Origin: Atrichornis clamosus
Lineage: Eukaryota; Chordata; Aves; Passeriformes; Menuridae
Direction of reading: 5' to 3'
NCBI GenBank assembly: GCA_013400975.1
Contig: WBMZ01008634.1
Coordinates: forward strand, 306,099-370,098
Length of the DNA: 64,000 nt
Numbering within the stretch: position 1 is the stretch's first letter; each line of letters opens with the position of its first letter. The notes under the pieces were generated by a model. That model did no database searches. It worked only from the letters and a program-made list of their open reading frames with translations, and was not told where the DNA came from. This document shows positions 24,353-38,900 of the stretch, piece after piece. A program made the position numbers and the translations under genes.

Positions 24353-27300
24353 ATTTGAGCTCATGAAACAGCAAATCTTAATATTCATCATTTTTGGGGG
24401 GTCATATAGTTAATTTGTCACTATTCCTATCCAGTTAAGCCCAAACTCATATGTAGCATGGAATTATAGGGATGTTTCCTTATCTTTAACTTTTGGTAAT
24501 AGTGGTGTGTGATGGAGTATGCATATAGCTGAGTAAGCAAACCTGTCTGTTCTTTTCCATTTAAAAAAATTTCCACCCATCTGAATGTTTTTATCTTGGA
24601 GAAAATGGGAAGAAAGAGAAACTTTCCCCACCGAGCTTTAAAAACTGCTAGTGAAATAAACAGTCCAACTCAGCAGAAAGTTATCCTCAGTGAGTGGATA
24701 CATTTGAAAGGTTATGAACTAAAAGGAAAAAAGCAAAGTACTAAATTGGATTGCTGGCAGCAGCTCCTCATGTTTCACTTAAGCCACTTTAGTTAAAATG
24801 ACTTTCCTTTTTGTTTGCCAGGAAAAACAAGATGCTTTGTTTAAGTTCATTACCTCTAATATTTTATAAGTAGGTGGGTACCAAGCTCTGTTTTCTATGA
24901 CCTGGACTCTCAGATGAAAGCACTGTTGTCTGGGAAATTGCCATTCTGCTCCTATTTGGATGCAGAGCATCCACCATGGTGCACAATGCTCTTTCACAAG
25001 GATTTATTCCACACAAGAACAAGGTCCTTTCCTCGTGGGCAGGTTGAACTCAGATGTTCCTAAAGATCTGTGGCTTGTCCCAAATTGTCACTGAATCATG
25101 GCTCTTCTGAGGAATAAAAGCATTTTTAGCTCTGCTCTCAGTCTCCTCAGTCACATCTGGTTTAGCCTGGGTGCAGCCCCACTGGAGGTGGGGGAACAGT
25201 GCCAGAGGCACCTCCCCAGCTCTGTGCCAAGGAACATCCACAACACAAAGGGGATCTTGCTATTATGCCCTAATCTCATTTCAGAGCAAAATAATTGAGA
25301 AGGAAGGGTATGACGAGGAATGATGGAGGGTTAAAGAACACCCTCGGTAAAAAGACTATGAATAAGTTGAGGAAGGCACATCAAAGTGCTCTCTTGGGCT
25401 AAGAAGCAGTCCAGCCTCATCCAGAGACTGTAAATAATATTGCCCCCAGGGTTCTGCTGCTCAAGCAGTAGTACAACAAAATTATTTCTGCAGACCACGA
25501 ACTCAATTTGGATGCTGGTATTATTGCAATTTCCAGAAAGTTTGAGTACTGCAAAAACAGTGGAAACTCAGCAGTTTGGCTTCTTCCTGGTGCCTGCCCC
25601 GAGCCCCCCACAAACACAGTAATTGCAGCTGCACAGGACTGGGACTGTGGGCCAGAACAGCCCCAAGTCCTCCCCAGTTTACGTAAGGGCCTGTTTATTT
25701 ACTTGAAAAACAAAACACAACAAGTACATCTACTGCTTTCAGGGCTCTTCCTTCACTTTTAGCATCCTCTAAACTACTCAAATGCACTATGAAGGCAGAT
25801 GCATGGGGCGCACTCTGGGTGAGGCTTAAGCAAGCCCAGTTTAATCCTACAAGGAGTAGTCAAATGTGGAAACACCCTGTCTTTTCCCCTTGGGGGACGT
25901 TCACTGAGCAGAACTGTTCAGAGCAGGCTTTGTTGCTTGCTGGAGCCACCTCCTAGCTGGTTTCCTAATAGTACAGTAGTTGATGCAATCCTGCCTATTA
26001 GCTTTTTATTTTATGTTCTGTATATTTTTATTACAGAAGACAATAGGGAAACCAGTGTGCTTGGCTAATCAGGTTTATTTATATCCAACCCTGGTGTTGC
26101 GATTATGGCTGGAACACACACAGTAAAGAACTGGGATCTTTTGCCTTTTTTAGAGAGAAAATACCAGGTGTTTAAGGCAAGTTGTTAGGGGACATGGTGA
26201 GCAAGTTTTATTTTAGAAATGTCCCTCCATGCTACCTGGAAATTGAAAATATCCCTTCCAGGTATCTTTCAGTATTTGGAAATGATGGTCACCTGAAAGC
26301 TTTGACCCAAGTTTCACACAGAAGGGAAAAGGAATAACAGTAACTAAGTGAAAATGAAAAATTAATTGTCTTTTTCTCCCTGGAGAAGAGATCCGTTCTG
26401 CTGGAGCTGGATAACACTTGGAAGCTCACAGAGCTCCTTTTCATTAGAGAAATGAAAGGCTCATCATCCCTAGAGCTCTTAATTAGGCACCTTTTGCCAT
26501 TCACAAAAATCTGTGTCTCTGCTGTCAAGTCCTATTTGTTTTAAAAATTGATTCATTCTTTTCAGTGCTTTTGTTGGGCAGCAGAAATGGATAGGCCAAA
26601 TGAATCCAAACACTTTGTAAATTGTAAGAGGTTTAATATAATCAGCGTGGCCACGCCAAGCTCAGAGAACAAGTGTACAGCAATGCTTTGGTGCCAAACG
26701 CTCACAGAGCAATAACAAAAACCACGTTCAAAGCAGAGAGGGCTACAGAGGAGAGGAAAAAAAGTACATATGGAGTATTAGCTCCCTGCAGAACTATATG
26801 GTACTCTTTCATTTATGGTGGCTATTAATCTGCAGGAATTACGTACTGGGTAGGTAGGAAGGGTCAAAATGAAAGTGCTTGGTTTTAAAAATATTCAGGC
26901 TGAATGTTTTTTAGTGCAGTTTTTTTGATGAGGGGTGGTTTAAATGTGTTATTTAAAGGAGATGGCATTTCTTTTTCACCACCACCTGAGAAATAACATC
27001 TCTTAGGTATTGAGTATAAATTTATACTGAGATCAACTGTGCTTGTGAGCCTTCCTTTGAAGCATTTCTCCATATGATAATATTCAATGTCTGTTTACAA
27101 GGAAGCTTTTATTTCATGTAGGAAACAACTGCTTTTACACAAACTTGTAAATGTGTATATGAATTTGAGTATTTCCATATAAATGCTCTGTCTTCATTAT
27201 TTTCTTGTTTTGAAAATCTCAACCAACCTTGAAACAGGAACAAAACAATAACCATCACTAGTGGGACCTGCTCGAAGGGTTGGGGATGCCTGACTGGAGC

Positions 27301-29723
27301 TCATCAGTGAAGCCAAACAAAGCTGATGTGAGTTTCATCATCAGGAGGCTGAGCCTTCCATATGTGTGGTTGCTGCTTTCCAGGCTAAGAAGAGTCTTCA
27401 GTTATCTGCATTTTGGATGATCTTTTACAAGAGGTATCACTAAATATGTAGAAGGATTTTTTAGCAGAGTTTTGTGCAAACACTCCAGGTTTTTCCAGAA
27501 CTTATCTTTGATGTTTAAAGCTACTATAAAATTGTTCTTTGCATGGATAGAGGGGCAAATGGCCTGTTATTAATCAGTGTGCTGCATTGTGGAAGGGGGA
27601 TACACAGAAAGGTAAGTATTTAGCTTGTGTGGAGGCTGCACATTCTGGGGAGAAAGGGTTTTAAATAAAGGCCAACATGATTAGAGGGAAAGAGTAGATA
27701 TCATTGATTGAAAGTCTTACAGGAGTAGTTTTCACACTGATTATCTGATTGTCTTTTCAGCACATACATCTTTATCTTTAAAAATGTGTTTTGTGGCTGC
27801 ACAGATGAGCTGTGCTGGGAGAAAGCCCCAGAGCCTTCCCTCACATGCCTGTGGAGGATTGCAGACCGTGTGTTAGATGCATGATGTATCCTTGCAAGCT
27901 TCATGAGCCAAATTGTGCCAGCACTGGTGTCTCAGCTGTCAGTGTGGAGTTTTAGTCATCTTGTTTCTCAGCCTGTTAGAGAAGTTGTCAACAAAAGTAT
28001 CAGTGTATTAGAGATAGCTTGAGAAATTATAAAAATCATCACCTCTTGTATTTCTGTGCCTATTTGTTGTTGCTGGTGGTTTTTACATGAGATCCAACAA
28101 AAATACCTTTATTTGTTGAATACAGTATGATTTGCTTTTTAGTTCCTTCTTTTTCAAAGATAAGCAAGTCTTCCTCCTATTTTATTGATTGAAAGTTGAA
28201 ATTTCCATAACCACACTGAGAATCTTGCTGACAAAGCAGTGTAAGCAAATTTTCTTAGAGGTACTTCCTTCCCAGAGGATGGAATCGAGAAGGATTTATG
28301 AAAGGGCTTCACACAAGAAGGAGTTTTGCTCTTTCCCATGTGTAGACAGTGCTCACAATGCCCAGCTCAGATTGCTGAGTTAGATCATGGCCATTGCCAA
28401 CGAGGCCTTCTCACAGGCAGGTGCAGCATTTCATGTACACATTTTTTGCCCAAGGTTATAAAAGCCCCATGAGCCTGTATTTTGCTTATAAACATTTGAG
28501 ATAATCCATGCACGTACTCTGATTTTGCACTGGATCAGCTGTAATTTGTAGCACACATTCTTTTCAGTAATGACAGCAAAAGCATTAAACATCAAGGCCT
28601 GCTGGAGCTGTGCAAAACCCAGCAGAGGCACCCTTAAGACTCTTAACTTAGTGTGCACTGTAAAAATATCCTTGGGTCTCCACCTGCAAAAATTCAGAGT
28701 GAAACTCTACTCAGAAAAGCAGTTTCATCTGGTAGTGTATCAGGGCCTGGCATGTGGTGGTGTTAAAATGAGAATGTGACACTTTCTGTTTAGCCAGACC
28801 TGAGATGAATTTTGAAAATTGCTCAAGCTTGGAAAGTTTTACATGATTTGGGAGGATGAGCTGCTGAAATGCTCAGCAGGCACTGCAGATCTCACATATG
28901 TGTTTAGCAACACAGGATTAACAAACCTCAGGCCTGAGAGAGAAAATCATTGTGGGAGAATATGAACCCTGCAAAGCTTCTTGTTTGCGTCTGGGCGTTG
29001 GACAGCTCGAGTAAATCACTGAGTAGATGGCAAAATAGTATGCAAATCTGCAGCTATCTCCTTTGCCAGCAGGTTTGTTTAACCCCTGACAGAATCACTT
29101 CAGTAAAGGTACAGAGTCTGGCCAGGGATTCAGTTTTTAAATTTTAATCAAATTTTGTGTAGTTAGCTCAAAGCTGGGTTTCAGACCGCAATAAGCCATG
29201 ACCTGGACCTGTGTTTTTACCCTTCCATCTGAAACCAGGACACTCAGGTTGACCCTGCTGGTAACTTCACTCTCCATGGTGGGAGGACACATGGGAAGAA
29301 TCTGAATTCCAGTTTTCCCTGCTGTGTGCAGCACTTCCAGAGCTCCAACGCTTGCAAACCGCTGTGTTAATGCTGCTGTAACTGCTCCTGTAGGGATCCA
29401 TCATGTTGGGGAGCCCTCCATAGCTCTGGGAGCAGACCCTGGGGCTCAGCCAGGCATGAGACCAAGTGGAACAGCTAATTCCTGATGGGAGAGCACTGCC
29501 CCTCATGACGTGTTGCTTTGCTGTGACGAACAGAGGAGGTGGTCACACGAGTCTCTTTACATCTTCCCATTTCACTCAGCTCCAGTAGTTATTGACAGGT
29601 CTAATTGCCACCAGATGGCTGCATTTTAGTGTAGGACAGTATCAAAGACCCCAAAAGCTTCTGTAAATGTGTAGCTTTTACCTGGAACCTTAGGAAGGTA
29701 GAGAACAACACTGATTGATATCT
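24353..29723. other. Non-coding DNA, no gene recognised
   Basis: Nothing here reaches the standard for a gene. Open frames are below 90 codons and resemble nothing. The sequence is a mix of AT-rich stretches and a few modestly GC-rich pieces, such as 25120-25240 and 29210-29520. A perfect 12-base palindrome containing two CpGs (GCGTGGCCACGC) lies at 26645-26656. It may be a factor site or chance. Confidence 0.55.
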
Positions 29724-29818
29724 CACAGAAATCACAAGATCAATTAGGTTGGAAAAGACCTCTGAGGTCAACGAGTCCAACCTATGACTCAACACCACCA
29801 TGTCAACTAGACCAAATA
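29724..29818 (-). mobile_element. CR1 LINE, 5'-truncated 3' end (antisense)
   Basis: The plus strand reads GGTTGGAAAAGACCTCTGAG and then CGAGTCCAACCTATGACTC, the reverse complement of the 3' end of a CR1 subfamily common in neoavian birds. The element therefore lies on the minus strand, with its 3' end at the left. About 95 bases remain and no coding part is kept. It differs in subfamily from the plus-strand copies at 24266-24352 and 44543-44629. Confidence 0.85.
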
Positions 29819-31518
29819 GTGATTTGTGAAACCAGTGGGAGTTTTGCTGACAGATATCAGATATTTCAACATTCTAAAACCAGCTAGAAGTAAAATTGGC
29901 AGCACTCAAGTGACTAAATGAGAGCAGGAAGGGAAATGTGTTAGGGAATGGAAAACAAATGCTTCATTTACATAACAATAAAACTTTATATAAAAAAGCA
30001 GCACCTGACAGTATGAAATACCTTTGTATTTCCTGCTCAGGGCAGCATAAAAATGCAGGACTGAGTAATCTCAGCCGAGAGATGTGGCGTGGTGGGAGAT
30101 GCAGAGGTTGTGTTTAGTCACCGTGTTCTTTGCTAAGTGAGTCAAATAAAAGGTTATGTGAGAACTACAGTCAGAGGAAGGAAGTTCTTGTCAGTCCTGA
30201 GTACTGAAACTGAGTTTATATTTTTAAACTTTCATACACTACAGCATTCTGAAAGATTCATTGGTTCAGGGATCCTAAAAAACAAACAACCCAGTGTTAA
30301 AGGACAGCCTCGGTGAGGGACAAGTACAGTCAGACTCTGCAGCTGTGGGAATATGGCCACAAGATATTGATTTTGTGGAGTCCTGAATTGGTTTGGGCCC
30401 ACTACCATCTCCATTACTGCTTTAAAACAGAGTCTGAAAATGCCTGTGTTTGGAAGAAGCAATTCAGTGCTGAATCTCCCTGGCAAATCCCATCACTCAC
30501 TCTAAGAGAGGAGAAGTTGCTGAACTCGCACATGTAGGGAAAGACAGTGAATTACAGAGCTTTGCAGCCTCATGTGGAGAGAAAATTGCAGGATTCATAA
30601 AGCAGTAGCTGGAGGAAGTGTGTACAGATGCTTCAGAGACCTCTTGTGCAAATAGACAACACCTTAACTCACAGATTTAGAGGCAGAATTAACTTTGTTC
30701 TTCAGCACTGGTTGTCTTAACTACTTCACTGCCATCACAAATGCTACTGGAACACCGTCTGGGATTACTTTTTTTGTAGAATTGCGTCTATAATATCTCC
30801 CCCCAAACTAACCACCTTCTTCAGCAGCTCTCACTGGATTTAATGGCTGGGCCCCTGTTCCATGTTCATCTTTTAACTTCCAGTATCTAACAATTTATTG
30901 TCTTCTTATTATTTCACCCTCGATATATAGGGAAATACCTAACAGACCTGAATGTATACACTTGATTTTACACCTTTGTTTTTCAATTTAGAAACAGCTG
31001 ACTCTAGATGGGATTTATTACAGCATGAAATACCTGATTCAGCAGGTGTAACATCACATGGTGCCATCCTCAATAGCTGAAGTTCCCTGAATTCATTTTG
31101 AAGTTTACAAAAGACACTGAGAAAATTAGGAGATGTGAACATCCACAGGCTTATCCATCCTAAAGCATCACAGCCCTGTTCAGTACCAAAATGGGAGTCA
31201 GAATTTAGGATCATCATCACATCAAGTATCAGTATGGTCAGTTTTACGTATGAAGCACTCAGGTTCACTCAGGGAGCTTATAACATGTTTGCTCTTTATT
31301 TAGTTCATGCAGAATTCATTATATTTCACAGAAGAATTTTTTATTAGTTAAATAAATATATTTGACTTATAGATGATAACTCCTATATATATCTTTAAAA
31401 GTTCCTTTTTGTATTAGTGATGTTCACATACCTATCACAGTCTTGCCAAACTAGCTCAGTCTTATTTCCTTGTCACCGAGGCATTGTGGGCTATTACTGT
31501 ATAAATAGATTCTTTCTA

Positions 31519-31554
31519 CCTTTCTTCCCTTCCTTTCTTTTTTCCCTTTCTTTT
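31519..31554 (+). repeat. Polypyrimidine tract, 36 bases
   Basis: Thirty-six consecutive T and C residues lie on the plus strand, made of TTTCC- and CTTT-type units. Such homopurine-homopyrimidine stretches can form triplex DNA but are common low-complexity sequence in vertebrates. No exon follows it. Confidence 0.75.
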
Positions 31555-32639
31555 ATTTTGGTAATCACCTGATCATTTGTCCTGGAGGTGAATGCATGCC
31601 CCCGTGCTTCCCTTGCAGAAAATGCACTTCATTAGACTCGTGCAGCGTGTCCCTGTGGAAGCCCCCGGAACAGACCACCCTTATGAGGCGATCTCTCACC
31701 AAGAAAGTGCTGTCAGCAGGATCTCCAGGTCACATTAGCAAACCTCTGTGGAGTAGGGCACTGAAACAACAGCTCTGGATGTGCCTGCCTGTGAGAGCTT
31801 TCCAAATGGCACAGTCTGTTGGAAGTGTTTCTGGGCTAAATCTGGGCTAAACTAGGACCGTGCGACAAAATGTCCTGTGTGAGCTCGGCAAGAGCCAGGG
31901 GTTTGAGGAGAATGGTTTTGAGGAAAATGGTTTCAAACTGCTGGGTTTTGAAGCTTGTTAGAGACCTCCTCAGCTGCACTGCCTCCTGTGGTCCTGAGCT
32001 CCTGCCCTGTGAATGCCAGCAGTGGCTGGACAAAGGCCCTGCTGGTCACCCAGGCCCACACCCTGTGTGGAAGCTGGACTTGTTCGTGGCTTCTTCTCTT
32101 GCCAACCTCAGCCACGCAGGGTCTTGGGGCTACCTCTACGTGGTGATTTCCCCAGCTCAACCCCTGCCTCCTCCAAGGGCTTCATCAGCCTGTCCTTGCT
32201 TGAAGAGCTGTCCTGAACAGGCTCTTCTGGATGTCCAGGGTCCCTAAAACTCAGCAATGGAGCACCAAACTTCCTCCAAGGAGAGCAGTGATGGGAGCAC
32301 ACAAAATAGAGGCTGCTGTAAGCAGTATCTGAAGAGCAGGGGGAGGAGGTAGAAGAGATGAGTCAGATGTGCAGCAGGCTGAGTATGCACTGGTTTTTGT
32401 TAAAAGGAAAGCTTATGGCACTCTGAATGCATCTTTCAGTTTTCTGATCATGCTTTTGATTTGTTCAAACTGAATCAAGGAGCTGGGTGGTCATTCTCAG
32501 AAGGAAGAGGCATCTGTGTTCAAGCTCTTCCTCTGACCTGAATTCCTGGTTGAAAAGCAAACCAGTTTCTTAGCTGAAAAGTAAATGTCAAAGGATACTA
32601 GAATTAAATTATTTTTTATTTCCACCTATCAAAGAAAAT

Positions 32640-32960
32640 TAAGTGAGAGGAATTAAGTGGATAAATGTATCAAGTAAACCAGCAGTGAAAACAATATACT
32701 CCCTTTCTACAACTGTAAACAATTACTGCCATGTGATTTGGAAACTGTCAATTAGCTCTAAGCACAGAGAATCAGAGCTGCTTTCTGGTGTAATGAAAAT
32801 AGAGCATCTCCCCGTCACATCGGTATAGATTGCATTAACCTTAATGACTCCTGCAAGGCTAAACCTTGTCTTGCCAGGCAGATTGAACACTGTGCCTTGT
32901 AAGCTTTGCCTTTAACTTATCTTTGTAAAACTTCCATTGATTCTACTCTAATTTAAACTA
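32640..32960. promoter_or_regulatory. Candidate conserved non-coding element
   Basis: About 320 bases of AT-rich but non-repetitive sequence contain homeodomain-type cores (for example CAATTAG near 32750), an E-box-like CATGTG near 32730 and several TTAA-type motifs. The texture resembles conserved vertebrate enhancers. There is no direct evidence of conservation from one sequence, so confidence is low. Confidence 0.2.
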
Positions 32961-35900
32961 GAAATCCAGAAGTTGTCAGGTCTGAACAGACCACTGGTGC
33001 AACTAATTTGATTTTTTGTTGCTAACTGCAACAAGTGATGGATGGGCTCAGGGAAAAGAAGGATGATTCATTCTGTGTCCCCTCCCCCTTTCTCTTTCTA
33101 CTTGTACCCTTTTCCTAATTTGTTTAATTAAGTGTGGTGTGATTTCTTTACCCCCAGTTGATGACAAGTTTGTGTACTGAAATGGAAATATTAACAGATC
33201 TTGTGTCTTCAAACTCCCCAGTATTATTAGAGATATTATTCTTTCTAGTGTAAATGTCAAATCCCAGTTTGGAAATAATTCTTCTGTATTAAATGGATTA
33301 TTCTAAGAAGTTTCCAAATCCTTTGCCAGGAGTCTTCTTTTTTAAAACCATTGAATGCTTCCTTTCAGTGGGAGAAAATGTAAATAGGACCATGTTGCTC
33401 CATGAGCACCACCATCTGCCACATCTCCTGTTTCATTATTAATCTCTGGCTAAAGTTTTTTTTGTGAATTCAATAAGAGTTCCTCTTAGACTTATCCCAG
33501 TGTAACAAAATCTGACCCTCCAGTCTTCCCTCCAGTTACAGGGAATCTCTCTCTCTTCACGTTGCACTTAGATAAAATTGCTGACTCTTCATGGCAAGAA
33601 ATATATAAGTTGATCTCTCAGCTAGAATAATGTCTTCTTGGTCTAATGGTTGGTATACCTTTATTGATTAACTTCTCCAAAATATCTCTAAAGTTGCCAA
33701 CCTGTGAAATAATAAAGTGATTTTTCTGTGGGCAGTTGCTCAGCACGTCAAAATTGGGCCCATTGGGGTTCCAAACTCAGGACTTGAAAATGAAGGTACC
33801 AGTAGTTATTTACTTTTTGTACAAAAATATGATGTGAATTCAGTTTCTGAGATATGTGAGCTTTACTTGGCTCATACCATTCTCTTAACTGAATCTCTAC
33901 CACACGTCAGAACAGTTCACCTGTTTTAACACAGCAAAGCCACTACTCTTGTCAGCTTTATTGCTGCACAGACTGTTTCCAAAGCTCTGTTCCTGGAGTT
34001 CAGAAAAAGTCTGTTATAAGCCTTATTTATTCCTCACATTAGAAAAAAAAAACCAAAGCTGCTTATGAATTAGGAAAAAAGCTCAGGAATATTTTATTCC
34101 TGATGCCTACAAGTACCACAACGTGTTACAGGGCAGACCAGAAGGCTGCAGCTGTACTTGAATTAAAGAGGAAAAAGAGTTCTTTAAGCTGGGAATTTAG
34201 CTGGGGATCTCTGAGTAAAGCATTTTCCTGCTCAGGTGTGAAGCTGGAGCATCTGCTGGCATCTTGCCACACAGCTTTGCAAACCCAGCTATGTTTGAAC
34301 AGCAGCTCCACTGCAGGCAATGTATGATATTTTTTTAAATTCAAGTATAACTACTTTCCCTATCTTCGTTCCTTGCATTGGTTTGTGCAAAAGCTTCTCA
34401 TTCAAGTGGGAAAGTAAAAGATAAGCAAGTAAGAATGAAGCGGTCAGGAGGTTAACCTGACAACTCCCAGACCAAACAGGAAAAATATTGAAAGCCAAAC
34501 AACTTCAGTATTGTGACAGAAGAGTTAAAAATATCACAAAGAGCACATTTGTGGGAACCTGTGCAAGATTTTATGGACTTTCAGAGTGCACAGTAACTGC
34601 AGGGCTGAGTGAATCTGAAAAACAAGGGGATTTATGGAAAAATGATAAAATATTAAAGGCCCAAAGTGTTGGTAAAGCTTCCCTCACTGAAAACTATTAA
34701 AAATAATTAAAGGAAATCAGAAGGTAAGGGCAGAAGGTTTCACTAACTGTAGAACCTTACTTTTGCAACTGAGCCTGTATTTCCAACACAGGAGTGTGTG
34801 CACACAGGATTGTATGGCCTAGTGTTTCCTAATCCAGCCCTCAAAGAGTGGCAGAATGCCTTTTTCTGCAGAAATCCTTGCAGCTCTGTGCACTGCCAGG
34901 AGTCCACTCTCCAGGTCAGGTGCAGGTAACACTTTCTGAGCTGGTGTCTCCTTTGCAATCCAGCCACCATTCCCATAAACTTGTTTTGCTCAATCACTAC
35001 AGAGGCCAGGATCCAGAAATTTGGATGTAGCATTAAATGCATGTGGATGATTTTGTATAATAAAGGAGCTGCTTAGTTTTTGTATATCAGCCAAGGTGTG
35101 GTGAGCAGTGATAGCCTATGTAGTTTGGAGAAATAAAGATAGGAGACGCTAATGAATACAAAACTTATATTAATCTCATTTATTTAGAGCCACCAGAGCT
35201 GCTCAGACACAGTGTTAATAGCAGGGCTTTGCAGTTGTCAAGTTTGATCCATGTATTTGTTTCCAGTCTCCTGGTCCTGATCCTCTTCCCTTCATGCAGT
35301 AAATCAAACAGGACATATCTGAACTTCTAAAGGTTGCCAGATGTTTCTTTTATTAGGTTACTGGGAGGCAAGAACCTTCAAAGGGCAGAAGAGTTTTGGC
35401 TATCTGGTGAATTTAATCAAAATGGATGCTAGTGAGATTGGGGGGCAGTGTGAGGACAGGTCAGTGTGCACTGGGAAGCAGGAGAGCAGCACAACAGAGC
35501 TGGATCAGGAATCCCCTTCTGCAGAGAGTGTCTTGGGCTCGGGCGTGTGCACTACCCAAATGTCGAAAACATGTGACAGGGGAGCTGTCTTGATTTTCAG
35601 AGATTATGCCAGCAAATTGTAGAGATCAGTTACTACGGCCATATCATGTATCTTGTGTGCATCACTGGGATTCCTTCTTGCTTTGTTTTCCCAATAAGTC
35701 AGGTCTCGGTGCTCTTAAATTTCACTGTGTCAAAGCCAAGTGCATAATGACTGAACTGCCACTTGGATAAGCAAAAAAAAAACCCTGTTGCTTAAAGAGA
35801 TCTCTTTCCTAGTGTACCTCCAGGCCTGTTTGCATCTTCCATTTACCAGTTAGTGAAGGAACCTCAATAAAGAAAATACAAGCGTTTCACACTCTTTCAA

Positions 35901-38900
35901 CTCCATTTCTTTGTCCAGAACTCAATGTTTCTCCTGCTCAAAACCACATTTTTAAGCTTATAAGCTGTCTCTATTAAGTAGTCTTTCCAAGTGGCAAATC
36001 TCTGAGGGCATTGGAAAGCCGAGAAGGACAGAAACAGCTGCGTTCAGTAACTCCAAACCTCTTCATTCTGAATGAACGAGGTGGGGGTTACAAAGACTAA
36101 AGCTTTTTGTTTAGAGAAAGGGCATAACAAAGAAAACATGCCATGGATCTACACCTTATATTCCCATTATATGTGATGCCACTTGCAAATTTGTCTCCAA
36201 ACACAGAAAGTTCCAGACTGAGGAGGACTACCCCGACAGAACAGCAGTGACAGCACTGACTGGAGCTCATTGCTCCCAGCTACATCTGCATCCATAACCT
36301 GTGCCTGGTGCCAAAGGGGGACCTTTCTTCCAAAAAATCCAGGAGGGACACTGCAAGCCTCCTGCCTTCAACTGAGACAACAAGAGATGCAACAAGAGCT
36401 GTGTCTTAGTGTCTGCCAGAAAGAAATCCCTGCTGAGCTGCTCACCTGAACTTGTACCAGCACCGTGTTTTCCTGGGGTGCTGCAGGTCCATCCCGCTGG
36501 CCACAAGCCCAGAAGGCATCCCCATGCTGCAGCCAGGTACTGCTAATGCCACATGGGCTGGTTTCCTGTTTTCATTAATCTGCTTCTCACTTTTGCAGCC
36601 TCACTACAAAAGTACTCATTGAATATCACCGCGGTCACAGTTCACTGCATATCACAGTTTGGTCAGCTGCAGTTCATTTGAGCTCATTTTTTCTGTGTAA
36701 AATGCCTGACTGGTTACCTAAAATAACAAAATATTGTCCTCATTTGTGAAGGCTGAGACTGCTTAAGTAGAGACTTGAATTACTACTGAAAACTGTGTAA
36801 CAGACTTTTGTGTAGAGAGCTTGTGTCATATGCTGTAATTTATTAGTCTCCCAAGGTATGCAAAATTGTTCTGTGACTATTCAGTAGCCATAAAATATAT
36901 GAAGAAATGCAACTACCCCAAATTTCTGAGATTTCTTTTGTGTATAAATGTACTGCTATTTCTGAAATGTTTATATGGCTCTAGGACATTTATTTGCAAG
37001 ACACAAATTGCTTCAGTAGTACCCAGAGTACCTTAACCTTGGCTGGACTTGACTCTAGGTGCTTCTCTAACACAAAACTACAATCAAATTAAGCCCTAAC
37101 TTCAGTAATTGAATTTTAGTAGCCAAATTTTATGAAGGAAACAAATTTCAGTTACACCTGTGTATTTGTAAAAGATGAATTTTCAGTTGTTAAATATAAG
37201 TGTTCATAGACAGGCTGGTGCACTCAACCAAGGATAGAAGAGAATCAATATCACCCCTGAGCAGCAGCTCAAATTTCAAATATTCACAGCTTGTAAAGTC
37301 GAACTTGTGAAGTTTAATTGACCAGGAATAATTTGAGGACAGTGATCTGTATGAGCTTCATAGGCAGAATGCAGCCAAGTTATTCACTGGAAATTATTTA
37401 TTCCACTTTAGAAATTATGGGGCACTTGCAATGGGGCTGTGCATTTGCTAAAATCTGAACTTTAATTTGCTCATGAACACTGCATGATCCTCAGCAGAAA
37501 AAGAACAGCAATTATAAGCTTGTTTTCATGTAATTCCCTCCCCCCATTGCGCTTCAGAGCAACCTGGCTATCAATAAGCACATCCCTCCTGCTACAGCCA
37601 CACAGCCTTGTAGCTGTAAAGGAGAAGATTAACAAGGGATCCGTGATCCCTTCTCCTTCTGTGACTTTCAAGTTCAGAGCAGAATTAACCTGTGATTCTT
37701 GCCTCTGCTTCTCTGCAGTGACCAGTGAACTAAATGACCATTTTTCTTCTTCAACTGCCACTGAATATTTACTCTGGTTTTTCCTGTAGAGGCTTGTCCC
37801 TTTGAGCTGAGAGTTTGGCTCATCCAATTTCAGTGTCTCTTTTGTAACCTGTGGCAATGCTTTGCTCCTCTGTGCTGTCTGTGCTGTTGTTTAATATTAC
37901 ATGTCTCTGGAAATGCCAGACAGGAACCAGGGTTGGGAAAGTGCTTCTGGGGAAATGGGACAAGCTTCAACCTCCCAAATATTGTGAATATCATACTCAG
38001 GGACATAAAAGCTCACCTAAATGAGTGTTGAGAGGAAGAAAGGTAAAAGTGAACAGAATTTAGAAGATAAGTGACATTTCAGTCGTGTTTATAAACTTTT
38101 GGTTTAGTTCTGAAATTGCATATTGTTTAGGAATATGAGTGTTGGCAGAAAGAAAGTCATTTGGAGGAGTCTGTCGTGACTTAGAGATCCCATGCGAAAC
38201 ACTTTGATATTTCATGCATGTAATCTATCCTTCTCTCCTGGTGTCCAGTTTACCACTTCTGTAAGCCTGTGAAATTAATCCCCAGCCAGGGTCCCTTCAG
38301 CGGCCCACACGCCAGGCTGGGTTGGAGAGACCATCCAGTCACAGAGCTGCTGTGTTTGCAAGTCTGGCATCCCAGATCACACAACGTCTGTACCCTAAAG
38401 CTGTGGATATCAGGAACTGGTGAGACTGATACCCTGGAAGGCATCTGTGGACTAGGTAGTGAGCCCAAGGTACAAAAAAGCAGGAAATGGAACCAGTTCT
38501 GATAGGTCTTCACCTCATGCCCAGGTATAGGTACATACAGGTACTGGCTAGAGAACAGATACAGAGTGCAGTGACACTGCTTGAAAAAATGTCACATCCA
38601 GACTCCAGGATTTAGATTTCACAGGTGGGCAGCAATGGCAGAGGCCTTTCCTTTTCAAAGATAAAAATGAAAACTGAGCACGTAGCGGTTTGTTTCTGCG
38701 GGTCTACCTTAGTGCTATGTTTTCATCTTTAGGATTTAAGTAGGTAACAAGGCTTGTACCCGTTAAAAAGGTGAGCTCGGGGTCCCTAATTAGGAGTTAC
38801 GATGCAGGGGTTCCCCTGCCAAGGACCTGACACCCCCACCGCGGTGTTCAGCTTCCACCTGAGGAATGTTCAGAAGCTCTTCACGTTAGAAATCTTAATT

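Noticed and set aside
33640..33662. TGGTCTAATGGT, resembling a tRNA A box
   Set aside because: No B box at the right distance and no cloverleaf can be drawn, so it is neither a tRNA gene nor a clear SINE.
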